A DNA stretch of 64,000 nt from an uncultured Candidatus Cenarchaeum sp. (GCA_958295735.1 OY282369.1:2394983-2458982); one strand, 5' to 3'. Positions 52,501 to 61,979 are shown, counted from the first letter of the stretch. Numbers and translations: made by a program. The notes: generated by a model not told the origin, from the letters alone.

Positions 52501-52627
52501 GGGATGCAACGCGCCGGCCGGCCGCACGCGGGGGCTGATCGGGAGCACCCGCGCCGCGCCGCCGGCCGCGGGCCGCCGGCCGCGGGCCGCCGCGGACGTG
52601 CTTCGGGCAGGCGGGACGGATGGCTAG
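52499..52627 (+). CDS. Possible 42-residue leader protein
   Basis: ATG 52499 is exactly where the TATA box predicts a leaderless start. The product (MGCNAPAGRTRGLIGSTRAA, then Arg/Ala-rich) overlaps the ATG of the next gene by 8 bases, so it could couple translation. No family recognised. Confidence 0.35.
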   Translation: MGCNAPAGRTRGLIGSTRAAPPAAGRRPRAAADVLRAGGTDG

Positions 52628-53249
52628 CGGGACCGGACAGCACAAGGGCAAGACCGGCCGGGCGAGGAAACACCGGCTGTTCTTTGTGATCGTCCCGGTA
52701 TTTGCGATCATATTCGCGGCCCTCCTGGTGTGGGAATGCATGCGGAGCGGCGAATTTCTTGGCAAATGGGCCGCGGCAGTGACGGTTCTTTCGGTTGTCG
52801 GCTCACCCATTGCTTATTTTGCAAAACTGAACGAAAAGGAGAGGGATCTCAGGCGGCGGGAGGAGCGCGAGAGGAAGTCTATGTTGAACAATCTTTGCTG
52901 GGAGATGAAGGATACACTAGACGCCTTGGACACTTCGCACTATCTCATGAGGGCGAATCGTGGAACGAAAAGCGTCACATTCACCAACCAATTCCTCAAC
53001 CACGGAGTATTCGACGGACTTGTATTCTCTGGAAAGACCGGTTTTCTCAGGACCGCTCCGCAACAACAAACACAGGACATCTTTCAACGGGTCAAGTACC
53101 ACAACCAATATCTGCAACGCGTGACGGAACTCCAAAATGAGTCATCCCGGGCCCCCTTTCGGTACTACGAGATTCTGGCTACCTGCGAAAAGATGATGCG
53201 AAATGAGATGCCCCCGATCGTGCGCGAATTGGAAGCGGAGTCTGACTGA
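52620..53249 (+). CDS. Two-helix membrane protein with coiled coil, low GC
   Basis: 209 residues from ATG 52620. A basic start is followed by two membrane helices (FFVIVPVFAIIFAALLVWEC and KWAAAVTVLSVVGSPIAYFA). A charged coiled coil (LNEKERDLRRREERERKSML) leads into a soluble helical domain (about 85-209) containing LRTAPQQQTQDIFQRVKYHN. No known family. Composition is clearly AT-richer than all surrounding genes, a sign of transfer. The architecture resembles small two-helix effectors found near defence genes, but that is only a comparison. Confidence 0.65.
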   Translation: MASGTGQHKGKTGRARKHRLFFVIVPVFAIIFAALLVWECMRSGEFLGKWAAAVTVLSVVGSPIAYFAKLNEKERDLRRREERERKSMLNNLCWEMKDTLDALDTSHYLMRANRGTKSVTFTNQFLNHGVFDGLVFSGKTGFLRTAPQQQTQDIFQRVKYHNQYLQRVTELQNESSRAPFRYYEILATCEKMMRNEMPPIVRELEAESD

Positions 53250-53549
53250 GCCGCCCTGGCGGGGTGGAGTTTTGTGTTACACTGCGGAGGATTCCGCTCA
53301 TGCCGCCTATTGGACTAAGTGATCTTTAGCCGGCGCGGCGACAGGCGCGCTTCGTGCGGCGCAAATGTTGCGCCATTGGAGTGAATGCGTATTTCCAAGA
53401 GTGACTAATGACGCGCTTTGCGCGGTGCGTGTTTGCGCCGCGCGGGGAACAACTGCGCAATTTGCCGATCCGGGGCGCGCGGGCTCACGGCGCTGCGAAG
53501 CGCCCCGGGATGAAACGCGATGCTGTCCCGGCGGTGGGAATTCCCGGCG
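53250..53549. other. AT-richer tail of the imported locus
   Basis: No gene. A 7-bp stem hairpin (GGCGCAA-ATG-TTGCGCC) at about 53358-53374 may terminate the upstream transcript. Confidence 0.35.
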
Positions 53550-54693
53550 TCGGAAGTCCCGCGCCGCTCGGTTGCCGGGGACCCGCGCAGGCCGGCGCCG
53601 CCGGCGATCTCGTTGAACGCCCGGACCCGGTTGACCGAGCCCCCCACGGTGTTGAATATGTGGTGGAACTGCTCCGGGGTCCCCTTGAACGGCACGCGGA
53701 GTATCTTGTGCTTCATCTTCTCGAAGATGCGCTCGATCAGCGACCTCAACCTGCCGTGCTTCCTGTCTTACTCCTTCCGGGCCGCGGTGATCTCCTTCCC
53801 CGGCTTCCTCTTGTGCGGGGTCGCCGGGATTGTCCCGGGAAGGCGCTTCTCCAATCCACGGAACCTAGCGTCTCCGACGGCCGCTATCCTCTCCTTGTCG
53901 GGCGTGCGGGGGCCCGCCATGATCGGGAAGACCCCACCCAGCCCGCCCACCATGACGATGTCGTGCCGGTTGCCGGGGGGAGTCTCGCTGGTGTACAGCA
54001 GCATCTCCCAGGGCTGGCGCCCGCCACCGTGTTCAGGGAGTGCCTCTTGTCCTTGCCGGAATAGTGGTCCTTCTCCTCCGCGTCGGAAGGCCACGCGCGG
54101 GGCGTCCGGGTCCCGTCCTGCAGCATCTTGCCCTTGCCCTTGCCGCCGTCGGTAAGAAACTTCACGCGCTCTTCGCCCGTCTTGCACGCAGCTATCTCCT
54201 TGGAGTACTTGTCCGGCGTGGGCAGGATCTCTCCCAGGATCGGCACGCGCACCTTGATGTACCTGCAGACGGTGCTCTGATCCACTCCGAACTGGGCGGC
54301 AGTTGCCTCTGCTTCGCGCCGGTTTAGTAGCGCATGAGGGCGAGGAGTAGGGCGTGCTTGCGCTCGAGCTTGCACTTGTTGCTGGGATCCGACGCGCCCG
54401 GGCCGCCGTCCCTGAACAGCGGGGTCTTTTTCCTGCGCTCGATCTCCCCGATGAACGGGGGCAGCAGGTAGTCGAAATGCTTCCGCATCAGCCCGGTGCA
54501 GGACCTCAGGTGCTTGTCGCTGGCCAGGACGGCGTTCAGCAACGCGAGCGCGTGCATGAACAGGACAGTTCCGCGCGAGCCTGCCCGCGGTGGGACGTGA
54601 TGCCCAGAGCGCATCCTCGCCCTTCAGCTTCGCCTCCAGCCGCTTGTTCCTGTTCTGGAGTATGGCCATCTCCTGCTTGGTCGAGTTCGGCAT
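53550..54693 (-). pseudogene. Broken IS5-type (DDE_Tnp_4) transposase
   Basis: From 54693 downwards: a coiled-coil start (MAILQNRNKRLEAKLKGEDA); a middle in a different frame (LRSCTGLMRKHFDYLLPPFI); a helix-turn-helix (FGVDQSTVCRYIKVRVPIL) back in the first frame; DGTRTPRAWPSDAEEKDHYS-GKDKRHSLNT with the first catalytic-domain motif; DIVMVGGLGGVFPIMAG; and a C-terminal SLIERIFEKMKHKILRVPFK in yet another frame. At least three frameshifts. Related to the HTH-only gene at 30100. Confidence 0.8.
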
Positions 54694-54727
54694 GCCATGG
54701 TATGGCGGGCGGGGGATTTACCCTGTC

Positions 54728-54969
54728 GTGTGCGCTTGTGTCGACAAGATGGTAAATTATGCATTACCCCCAAAGGATCCTGCCGTCCGGCCGGGATTGT
54801 GCAGATTGCAGGCGGCACGACGGGCGCTCGGCCAGCGGCGGGTTCCCGATCCTGCCGTCCGGCCGGGATTGTGCAGATTGCAGGCCCGTCAAAACGGCAC
54901 TAGGACACGGCGGGAGGATGGATGCGGGGCGGATGGGGGGCGGATGGGAGAGAATAGGTAAGCGCATAC
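54728..54969. mobile_element. Degraded M2-like element
   Basis: Ends GTGTGCGCTTGTG and GGTAAGCGCATAC are imperfect inverted repeats of the M2 type. Inside, GATCCTGCCGTCCGGCCGGG then ATTGTGCAGATTGCAGGC occurs twice. No matching target duplication seen. Confidence 0.45.
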
Positions 54970-54987
54970 CTGAATCTTGTGACCAGA

Positions 54988-54997
54988 GTTAAATAAC
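54988..54997 (+). promoter_or_regulatory. TATA box of the six-repeat protein gene
   Basis: GTTAAATAAC, about 26 bases before the GTG/ATG pair at 55018-55023. Confidence 0.65.
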
Positions 54998-55017
54998 GAC
55001 ACATTGCTAACAAGGGC

Positions 55018-55764
55018 GTGATGAACAAAGGCAAAAAGACGCGTGAGGATACCGGGCGTGCGCCGCCGTACGTCCGCGGTCCCGGCATACCGGCCCCGTC
55101 GATGGACGGCATTCCGGGGATCACCCGCGTGGAAGACGAGCAAAGCCTCCCCGGCGAGGGCGCCGGGCGTGCGCCGCCGTACGTCCGCGGTCCCGGCATA
55201 CCGGCCCCGTCGATGGACGGCATTCCGGGGATCACCCGCGTGGAAGACGAGCAAAGCCTCCCCGGCGAGGGCGCCGGGCGTGCGCCGCCGTACGTCCGCG
55301 GTCCCGGCATACCGGCCCCGTCGATGGACGGCATTCCGGGGATCACCCGCGTGGAAGACGAGCAAAGCCTCCCCGGCGAGGGCGCCGGGCGTGCGCCGCC
55401 GTACGTCCGCGGTCCCGGCATACCGGCCCCGTCGATGGACGGCATTCCGGGGATCACCCGCGTGGAAGACGAGCAAAGCCTCCCCGGCGAGGGCGCCGGG
55501 CGTGCGCCGCCGTACGTCCGCGGTCCCGGCATACCGGCCCCGTCGATGGACGGCATTCCGGGGATCACCCGCGTGGAAGACGAGCAAAGCCTCCCCGGCG
55601 AGGGCGCCGGGCGTGCGCCGCCGTACGTCCGCGGTCCCGGCATACCGGCCCCGTCGATGGACGGCATTCCGGGGATCACCCGCGTGGAAGACGAGCAAAG
55701 CCTCCCCGGCGAGGGCGCCGGCGCCCCGGCACTTTCCAGGCGTAGATCTTGGGCGCGGCCTTGA
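55018..55764 (+). CDS. Repetitive protein with six 37-residue repeats
   Basis: 248 residues from GTG 55018 (ATG 55021 next). After MNKGKKTREDT come six identical units of GRAPPYVRGPGIPAPSMDGI then PGITRVEDEQSLPGEGA, and a short tail ending RRRSWARP. DNA units are 111 bp and essentially identical, starting at 55054, 55165, 55276, 55387, 55498 and 55609. A good leaderless promoter and a charged, non-arginine-biased composition make this strand the coding one, although the opposite strand is open too. Proline- and glycine-rich, probably disordered. Unknown function. Confidence 0.55.
   Translation: MMNKGKKTREDTGRAPPYVRGPGIPAPSMDGIPGITRVEDEQSLPGEGAGRAPPYVRGPGIPAPSMDGIPGITRVEDEQSLPGEGAGRAPPYVRGPGIPAPSMDGIPGITRVEDEQSLPGEGAGRAPPYVRGPGIPAPSMDGIPGITRVEDEQSLPGEGAGRAPPYVRGPGIPAPSMDGIPGITRVEDEQSLPGEGAGRAPPYVRGPGIPAPSMDGIPGITRVEDEQSLPGEGAGAPALSRRRSWARP
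55054..55719 (+). repeat. 111-bp tandem repeat, 6 copies
   Basis: Perfect coding repeats within the gene at 55018. Confidence 0.95.
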
Positions 55765-56840
55765 GACGGCCCCGGTTCTATCACGCAATGATCTATGTAG
55801 TCAAGCATTCTGATTCCCGCCGTGGCGAAGCCGGACGGCCGACCCGCGCACTAGCAAGCCGATTCACACGCGCCAAAGATCCTGTGCAAGATGCACACGA
55901 AACTTGGCATCGGGGTGCAGGAGATGCACAACGCGGTGTTCCGGCCGGCCAACTACGTGCGCGTGTCTGTAAGGGCGTGGCCCGACAACCCATCCATCAA
56001 GTCTACTGCGAAAAGGACTAGGCGGCCGAGGAGTACGGGCCCGGCGGGCGGAAGGCGAGGCGCGTCTCGAACCCCGATCTCGCCAGGTCTTCCACACGCG
56101 CAGCGGATGCGGAAGAGGCGTCCAAATCCTTCGACGAGACGTTGCACCTCACCCGGCGGCTTGCGCTCCCGTGGGGGTTGATGCGCGGCCTGGAGACGTG
56201 CGCCTCTGGCGCCACCGGCCCCGGGTACTGCGGCGAGGGTTTGAGGGAATGCACGCAGAAGGCCCGCCTCGTGCGCGGGGGCGCCCGCGCCCGCCTCGTG
56301 CGCGGCGCCCCGCGGGATCGGCGACGGCGCCAACATCGCGCCCGCGGCAAAGCGGTTCCCCGGCAACCGCAAGCTTGCCGATCTTGCGTCTGATGTGCTG
56401 GAATCCGCCGCCAGATCCGGGGCGCCGCCGAAGCGCCTGTTGCCGGGCCGCGGGTTCGTCGGCGCGGCTTGAATGCCGGCGGACGTACGGGTGGGGCGCA
56501 TCCGGACCATGCCGGCGCCCAAAAGCGCGAGGATCAGGCGCCTCGTGCGATTGCGCGGCGAGGGCGAGATGCCGCGGGCCCCTGAATGCGCGATGCGCGG
56601 CGCCCGCCCCGCCCGTGGCGAAAAAAGGCGGGAGCGGGAACGGGGATGGCGGCGGTGGTGGTGGCGCGGCATCGAAACACGCCGCGTTCGCCACCAACGG
56701 GCGGATCGAGTAGGCCGAGGGCGCGATCTAGTCGATCCCCGAGGAATACCGCGAGCGGCGTGGGATGGAGGCGGGGTTCGGGGCGATCAAGGGCGCTGTG
56801 GTAAAGGCGAGCAGCGACTCGATCGTCACGCGGGGGCCCG
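55735..56840 (+). pseudogene. E1-type relic and transposase remnant
   Basis: Begins with GTAGATCTTGGGCGCGGCC, shared with the E1 relics at 26770 and 38284. Plus-strand fragments include KMHTKLGIGVQEMHNAVFRP, then KARRVSNPDLARSSTRAAD (matching KPKRIPDPDLTRSS elsewhere). Near 56735-56800 lies IPEEYRERRGMEAGFGAIKG, resembling the end of a DDE transposase. Stops and frame changes throughout. E1 is thus probably a transposon of its own family. Confidence 0.5.
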
Positions 56841-56940
56841 CCCGCGGCCCCGCTCTTGGCCGCCCCCTCTCCGGGGCCGCCCGCGCCGATCCCGCGCCCC
56901 CCGCCGAAGCGCGCCCCCCGCCGCTCCCGCCCCGGCGCCC

Positions 56941-57037
56941 GCGTGTAGACTTACGTCCAAACCGGCACCACGCCTAGCAACGGCAAGCCACCTCATGATC
57001 TCACGCCCAGATCACGATGGACGTAAGCCTACACGCG
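56941..57037. mobile_element. M1 MITE, copy C
   Basis: Inverted ends GCGTGTAGACTTACGTCCA and TGGACGTAAGCCTACACGC, one mismatch. Interior AACCGGCACCACGCCTAGC. It ends 14 bases before the ilvC TATA box, the same placement as copy B before tRNA-Ser. Confidence 0.85.
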
Positions 57038-57050
57038 CCCGCCCGCCATT

Positions 57051-57060
57051 GGTTAATATT
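57051..57060 (+). promoter_or_regulatory. TATA box of ilvC
   Basis: GGTTAATATT, about 27 bases before the GTG at 57082. Confidence 0.7.
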
Positions 57061-57081
57061 TGCGCCGCGCGGCGCGCCGCC

Positions 57082-58083
57082 GTGCCCGCCCAGACGTGGA
57101 AGGACGAGGACGTCAGCTTGGATCCCCTGAAGGGGCAGCGCGTGGCCGTGGTGGGGTACGGCATACAGGGGGACGCCCAGGCCAACAACATGAAGGACTC
57201 GGGCCTCGACGTGGTGGTGGGCCTCAGGAAGGGCGGCGCCTCGTGGGAAAAGGCCACCTCGGACGGGCACGAGGTGCTCCCGGTGGCCGAGGCCTGCGCC
57301 GGCGCGGACGTTATCCACGTGCTGATACCCGACATGATCCAGGCGCGGGCGTACCGCGACGACATCGCGCCCGGCCTCTCGGAGGGGAACGCACTCTCGT
57401 TCTCGCACGCCGCCGCCATCCACTGGGGGTGGATACGGGCGCCGGACGGCGTGGACGTGATAATGGTGGCCCCCAAGGGCCCCGGCTCCAAGGTGAGGGA
57501 GACGTACCTGGAGGGGTTCGGCACGCCGTCTATAGTGGCCGTCGAGCGCGACAGCACGGGGGGCGCGTGGGGCCGCGCGCTGGGGATCGGCAAGGCGATA
57601 GGCAGCGCCCGCGCCGGCCTGATCAGGACCACCTTCAAGGAGGAGGTCGAGACCGACTGGTTCGGCGAGCAGGCGGACCTGTGCGGCGGCTCGGCCAGCA
57701 TGGTGATGAACGCTTTCGAGACCCTCGTCGAGGCGGGGTACCAGCCGGAGATAGCCTACTTTGAGGTGCTCCACGAGCTGAAGCTCATAGTGGACATGAT
57801 CCAGCGGTACGGGATAAACGGCATGTGGAGCCGCGTCAGCGAGACCGCCAGGTACGGCGGGCTGACGCGGGGCCCCGCGGTGATGGATGCGGGATCCAAG
57901 GAGCGCATGAAGGAGGTGCTAGGCATGATCCAGGACGGCACGTTCAACGAGGAGTGGGTCGCGGCGTACGGCAGGGACGGCAGGGACGCGTTCGCCCGCC
58001 GCATGAGGGAGATCGACTCGCACCAGATAGAGCAGGTGGGCCGGCGCATGCGGCGCATGATGTGGCCCGGCTCCACCGAGTGA
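57082..58083 (+). CDS. ilvC: Ketol-acid reductoisomerase
   Basis: 333 residues, class I. The NADPH-binding Rossmann motif is VAVVGYGIQGDAQANNMKDS. HAAAIHWGWI and VAPKGPGSKVRETYLEGFG follow. The C-terminal helical domain carries the Mg-binding acidic residues: EEVETDWFGEQADLCGG (Asp and Glu) and AYFEVLHELKLIVDMI (two Glu). It catalyses the second common step of valine, leucine and isoleucine synthesis. GTG start fixed by the TATA box. Other ilv genes are not in the window. Confidence 0.96.
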   Translation: MPAQTWKDEDVSLDPLKGQRVAVVGYGIQGDAQANNMKDSGLDVVVGLRKGGASWEKATSDGHEVLPVAEACAGADVIHVLIPDMIQARAYRDDIAPGLSEGNALSFSHAAAIHWGWIRAPDGVDVIMVAPKGPGSKVRETYLEGFGTPSIVAVERDSTGGAWGRALGIGKAIGSARAGLIRTTFKEEVETDWFGEQADLCGGSASMVMNAFETLVEAGYQPEIAYFEVLHELKLIVDMIQRYGINGMWSRVSETARYGGLTRGPAVMDAGSKERMKEVLGMIQDGTFNEEWVAAYGRDGRDAFARRMREIDSHQIEQVGRRMRRMMWPGSTE

Positions 58084-58412
58084 GGGCCCCGCCCGCGGGG
58101 GCTCCCCCGCGCGATGCCGCCGCCCGCGGGCGCGGATCCGGATCGAAGCCGCTTCCGCGCCGGCGCCAGGCGGGCGCGCGGCCCCGCGCGGCCCGGCCCG
58201 CGCCGTTCCCGCGGGGGCGCCCGCGCCGATCCGGATCCGCCCCGGGTAAAGGCGCGGCGCGCGATGCTGCCCGGAACTACCACTCTTCCAGCCCTCGACG
58301 GGCTTTACTCTGACCGGGTAAAGGCGCGGCGCGCGATGCTGCCCGGAACGGCTCCCGCGGGGGCGCGGCGCGCGATGCTGCCCGGAACGGCTCCCGCGGG
58401 GGCGCCCCCCCG
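58084..58412. other. Gene-free spacer with repeats
   Basis: GTAAAGGCGCGGCGCGCGAT then GCTGCCCGGAAC occurs at about 58247 and 58318, with a partial third copy at 58361. An R1 GC-shifted relic lies near 58105-58200. Confidence 0.6.
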
Positions 58413-58841
58413 CTACCTCCCCCTCAGCCTTCCGACCCCGTCCTCGACGTGGCCTATGACCTCGGCCAGCCGCGTGCCCGGCCCGAACACGCCGCTTATG
58501 CCGGCCTTTTCCAGGTCCCCCCTGTCCTCGTCGGGTATGACGCCGCCGCCGACCACCAGCACGTCGTCCATGCCCTTCTTCCTGAGGGCGCCGACCACCC
58601 TCGGGAACAGCGTGCCGTGGGCGCCGTTGAGCAGGCTCAGGGCCACCGCATCGACGTCCTCGTCCTCGGCTATCTGGGCCACCCTGTCCGGGGTGGCGAA
58701 CAGGCCGGAATAGACGACCTCCATCCCGGCATCCCTGAACGCCCTGCAGAGCACCAGCGCGCCGCGGTCGTGGCCGTCCAGGCCGAGCTTTGCCACCAGG
58801 ATCTTCAGCCTCCCGGCCGGCGCGGCGGTCCCCCTGCCCAT
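58413..58841 (-). CDS. Methylmalonyl-CoA mutase, cobalamin-binding subunit
   Basis: 142 residues. The B12-binding signature DGHDRGA (axial His) lies in KILVAKLGLDGHDRGALVLC, with the later LSLLNGAHGTLFP and VVGGGVIPDEDRGDLEKAG loops. It pairs with a catalytic subunit encoded elsewhere to convert methylmalonyl-CoA and succinyl-CoA, a step of the thaumarchaeal carbon-fixation cycle. I use ATG 58841 because a TATA-like sequence (reverse complement of 58863-58875) lies 26 bases upstream; the ATG at 58880 falls inside or above that box. Confidence 0.92.
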   Translation of the reverse strand: MGRGTAAPAGRLKILVAKLGLDGHDRGALVLCRAFRDAGMEVVYSGLFATPDRVAQIAEDEDVDAVALSLLNGAHGTLFPRVVGALRKKGMDDVLVVGGGVIPDEDRGDLEKAGISGVFGPGTRLAEVIGHVEDGVGRLRGR

Positions 58842-58862
58842 GCCGCGCGGGGGCAGGCGCGG

Positions 58863-58875
58863 GTTTATTTCATTT
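58863..58875 (-). promoter_or_regulatory. TATA region of the mutase subunit gene
   Basis: Minus strand AAATGAAATAAAC; it decides the start at 58841 rather than 58880. Confidence 0.6.
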
Positions 58876-58980
58876 TCCATGGGGCCGCCGCGGCGGGGCC
58901 GCGCCCGGGAGGGGCCGCGGCGGGGCCGCTTTCCGCGCCGGGATGCGTGGCCGCGGGGCCCGGCGCGCCCGCCCGCCTAG

Positions 58981-58990
58981 GCATTTATGG
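58981..58990 (+). promoter_or_regulatory. TATA box of elp3
   Basis: GCATTTATGG, 26 bases before the ATG at 59011; the in-frame upstream codon at 58987 lies inside it and is unlikely. Confidence 0.65.
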
Positions 58991-59010
58991 CCGGCGCGGG
59001 GCCGCCGGCC

Positions 59011-60627
59011 ATGCGGGACCGGGCCGCCGCGCGCGAGGCGGCGTGCGGGGAGATCGCGCGGGCGCTCCTGCGCGGCGGGGGCCGGCCCACGCGGGACCGC
59101 GCCAGGGCCGAGGCGGCGGCGGCCTGCTCGCGGCACGGCCTGGACAGCATCCCGACCAACGCGCAGATACTGGCCGCGGCCGCCGGCGCCCCGCCCGAAG
59201 GACTCGCCGCGCTCAGGGGCGCCCTGGCCAAGAGGCCCGTGAAGACCGCCTCGGGCGTGGCCGTGGTGGCCGTCATGCCGATGCCGTACGCCTGCCCGCA
59301 CGGCAGGTGCACGTACTGCCCCGGGGGGGAGGCGCAGAACACCCCGAACAGCTACACGGGGGGCGAGCCGGCGGCCGCCGCGGCCGCCAGGAACGGCTTC
59401 GACGCGCGGCTGCAGGTGGAGGAGCGGCTGGCCGCGCTCTCGGCGTGCGGCCACGACACGACGAAGGCCGAGATCGTCGTGGTGGGCGGGACGTTCCTGT
59501 TCATGCCGCCCGCGTACAGGGAGCTGTTCGTGAAGTCGTGCTACGAGGCGCTCAACGGGCGCCGCTCCGGGACGCTGCGGGAGGCGCAGGAGGCCAACGA
59601 GTCGGCCCCGCGCCGGTGCGTCGGGCTCACGATAGAGACCAAGCCGGACTACTGCCGCCGCGGGCACGTGGACGCGATGCTCCTGTACGGGGCCACGCGG
59701 GTCGAGATAGGCGTGCAGAGCCTGCGCGAGGAGGTGTACGCGAGGGTGAACAGGGGCCACACGTACGCGGACGTGGCCGAGTCGTTCCGCGTGTCCAGGG
59801 ACGCGGGGTACAAGGTGGCCGCGCACATGATGCCGGGCCTCCCCGGCTCCACGCCGGAAGGGGACGCCGCGGACTTTGACCGGCTGTGGTCGGATCCCGG
59901 CCTGCGGCCGGACATGCTCAAGGTGTACCCCGCGCTGGTCGTGCGGGGGACGCCGCTGCACCGCATGCACGAGAAGGGCGAGTACGAGCCGTACGGGGAG
60001 GAGGAGGCGGTGCGCCTCCTGTGCCGGGTGAAGAGCCGCGTCCCGCGCTGGGTCAGGATAATGCGCGTGCAGAGGGAGATAGCGCCGTCCGAGATCGCGG
60101 CCGGCCCCTCGTCGGGGAACCTGCGCCAGCTGGTGCTGGAGCGGATGGCCTCCGAGGGCCTCTCGTGCTCGTGCATACGGTGCCGCGAGGCGGGGCTCCG
60201 CGGCGGCGGCCGGCCCCCCGCCCCGCCCGGCAGCCTGCGGCTGGACAGGGCCGACTACGCGGCCTCGGGGGGCCGCGAGGCCTTCATCTCGCTGGTGGAC
60301 GGGGACGGATCGGTGCACGGGTTCGCGAGGCTGCGGCGCCCCGGCGCGGGGGCGCACAGGCCGGAGGTGGCCCGCGGCCGGCCGTGCTGCATAATAAGGG
60401 AGCTGCACGTGTACGGCAGGGCGGCCGGGATCGGGGGCGGGGGGGGCGAGATACAGCACCGCGGCCTGGGAAGGAGGCTGGTGGCCGAGGCCGAGGCCGC
60501 GGCGGCCGGCGAGATGGGGGCGCGCCGCATGCTGGTGATAAGCGCGGTGGGGACCAGGGGGTACTACGCGCGGCTCGGGTACCGCAGGGACGGGCCCTAC
60601 ATGGCGAGGGACCTCCCGGGGCGGTGA
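59011..60627 (+). CDS. elp3: Elp3, tRNA uridine(34) acetyltransferase
   Basis: 538 residues. An N-terminal helical region is followed by a radical-SAM domain with CPHGRCTYCPGG, preceded by VAVMPMPYAC (4Fe-4S cysteines), and GLTIETKPDYC and TRVEIGVQSL. A zinc-binding segment (SCSCIRCREAG) links to a C-terminal GNAT acetyltransferase (CCIIRELHVYG, HRGLGRRLVAEAE, GYYARLGYRRDGPYM). It adds the carboxymethyl precursor to wobble uridine in tRNA. Divergent from the mutase-subunit gene, with the two promoters about 105 bases apart. Confidence 0.95.
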   Translation: MRDRAAAREAACGEIARALLRGGGRPTRDRARAEAAAACSRHGLDSIPTNAQILAAAAGAPPEGLAALRGALAKRPVKTASGVAVVAVMPMPYACPHGRCTYCPGGEAQNTPNSYTGGEPAAAAAARNGFDARLQVEERLAALSACGHDTTKAEIVVVGGTFLFMPPAYRELFVKSCYEALNGRRSGTLREAQEANESAPRRCVGLTIETKPDYCRRGHVDAMLLYGATRVEIGVQSLREEVYARVNRGHTYADVAESFRVSRDAGYKVAAHMMPGLPGSTPEGDAADFDRLWSDPGLRPDMLKVYPALVVRGTPLHRMHEKGEYEPYGEEEAVRLLCRVKSRVPRWVRIMRVQREIAPSEIAAGPSSGNLRQLVLERMASEGLSCSCIRCREAGLRGGGRPPAPPGSLRLDRADYAASGGREAFISLVDGDGSVHGFARLRRPGAGAHRPEVARGRPCCIIRELHVYGRAAGIGGGGGEIQHRGLGRRLVAEAEAAAAGEMGARRMLVISAVGTRGYYARLGYRRDGPYMARDLPGR

Positions 60628-61979
60628 CCCGCCGCGCGGGGCCGCCCGCGGCCGCTCCCCCCGCCCGGCGGGGATCGGCCGGCCCGCGCGGCCGGGAGCC
60701 TCCCCGTACTCCGGGCGCGCCCGCGCGGGCCGGCGCGCCGCCCGCGCCTCTTGCCGGCCGAACCGGGCCGGCGCCCCCTCCCTGCCCGCGGCGGCGCGCG
60801 CGGCGATCGCCCCCCGCGCGCGGGCCGGCCCGGCCGCCGCGCCCGGCACCGCGGCTTTCGGGCGCGCGGTCCCGGAGCCGCCCCGCGCGCCGGCCCGCGG
60901 GCGCCCCGCGCGGAAACCGCGCCGCCGCGGCTCCGGGCGGGCGGTTTTTCCAAGCCGCGCCGGCCGCGAAAGCGCCCGGCGGGCTTCCCGGCCGGCAGGC
61001 GGATCAAACGCGCGATCGGGGAGCGCGGGAAGGGGCGCAAGGCGCCCGGGACGGCCGAGGGAACGGGGCGGCCCGGGGGCCGCCCGCGGGATGCGGGCGG
61101 GCCGCCCGCGCTCCGGCGCCGCGGCGGGCCCCCGCGCGGATCGCCGGGCGGGATGCCGATCCGGCTGCGCGGGGCGGGGCGCCGGGGGCCGGCCGCGCCG
61201 CGACCCGCGGGATCGTGGGGGATGCGGGCCGGCGGCGGCGCCTCCGCCAAGCCGGGGCGCCGGGGGCCGGCCCGTTTCGGGAGGCGGCGCTCCGGCGCGC
61301 GGGCCGGCGCGAAATGAAGGATTCGCGCCCCGCAAGCTCCGGCCCGCGTTGCCGGCCGTCGAAGATTTCGCCGCGGGCGGCGCCGTGCGGGCAGCGGTCT
61401 TGCACAAGGGCGAAGTTTCTGGCGGGCGGCGGCGCGGTCGCGCGCCTCGACGGCCCGTCCCGATGCGCGGCGGGCGCCGCGTGCCCTGGGAGGCGGCCCC
61501 GGGGAGTGCGGCGGCCGCGCTTCGGGCTACGAAGCGGTCCGGCGCGCCCCCTGCGATGCCGTCCGGCGGCGGCCGCGCTTCGCGGGCGGGGGAGGCCGCG
61601 GGAGGGACGCGGGAAGGCGCCGAGTGGATCGCGGCGGCCGGCCGCGCCCGGGGGCGGGCTGCCGGCCGGCGGCATTGATCCGGCAGGCGGCCGCTGCCGC
61701 CGCCCGCAGGCCGGCGGCAAGCCGGGGGGGAGGGTTCTCCGGAACCCCGGGGCGGAGATCGCGCGCCGCGGCGGCCCGCCGGAATTCGTCGCGTTCCGCA
61801 ACGAGCGGAGGCTCCGCTGTCCGCCGGACGCCGCCAATTTGGAGGCCCCGCCAGGGGCATTCTCGGCCGGGAAGGCCGCGAGGGCGATCAAGAAGGGCAA
61901 CACTCGCTGGTGGGGGAGGACGCGAGCGAACAAGTGACGTGATTTCCGTACAGCACAACAAACTACGGGCTAACCGCCG
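60628..61979. other. 1.3-kb gene-free desert
   Basis: All six frames are open by composition only. On the minus strand at about 61345-61420, CCGCACGGCGCCGCCCGCGG then CGAAATCTTCGACGGC matches the interior of the M2 element at about 19858-19900, so a decayed M2-like element lies here. The last 100 bases hold a short frame (FRNERRLRCPPDAANLEAPP) of unknown meaning. Confidence 0.45.

Noticed and set aside
54889-55808. Minus-strand repeat proteins opposite the six-repeat gene
   Set aside because: Open because the 111-bp unit is a multiple of three; no promoter on that strand, unlike the plus strand.
56473-57081. N-terminal extension of IlvC
   Set aside because: The upstream frame crosses relic DNA and the M1 MITE; the TATA box at 57051 fixes the GTG at 57082.
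60628-61979. Long plus- and minus-strand proteins in the desert after elp3
   Set aside because: Arg/Gly/Pro/Ala-rich in all frames, no TATA box, no motif; composition artefacts.
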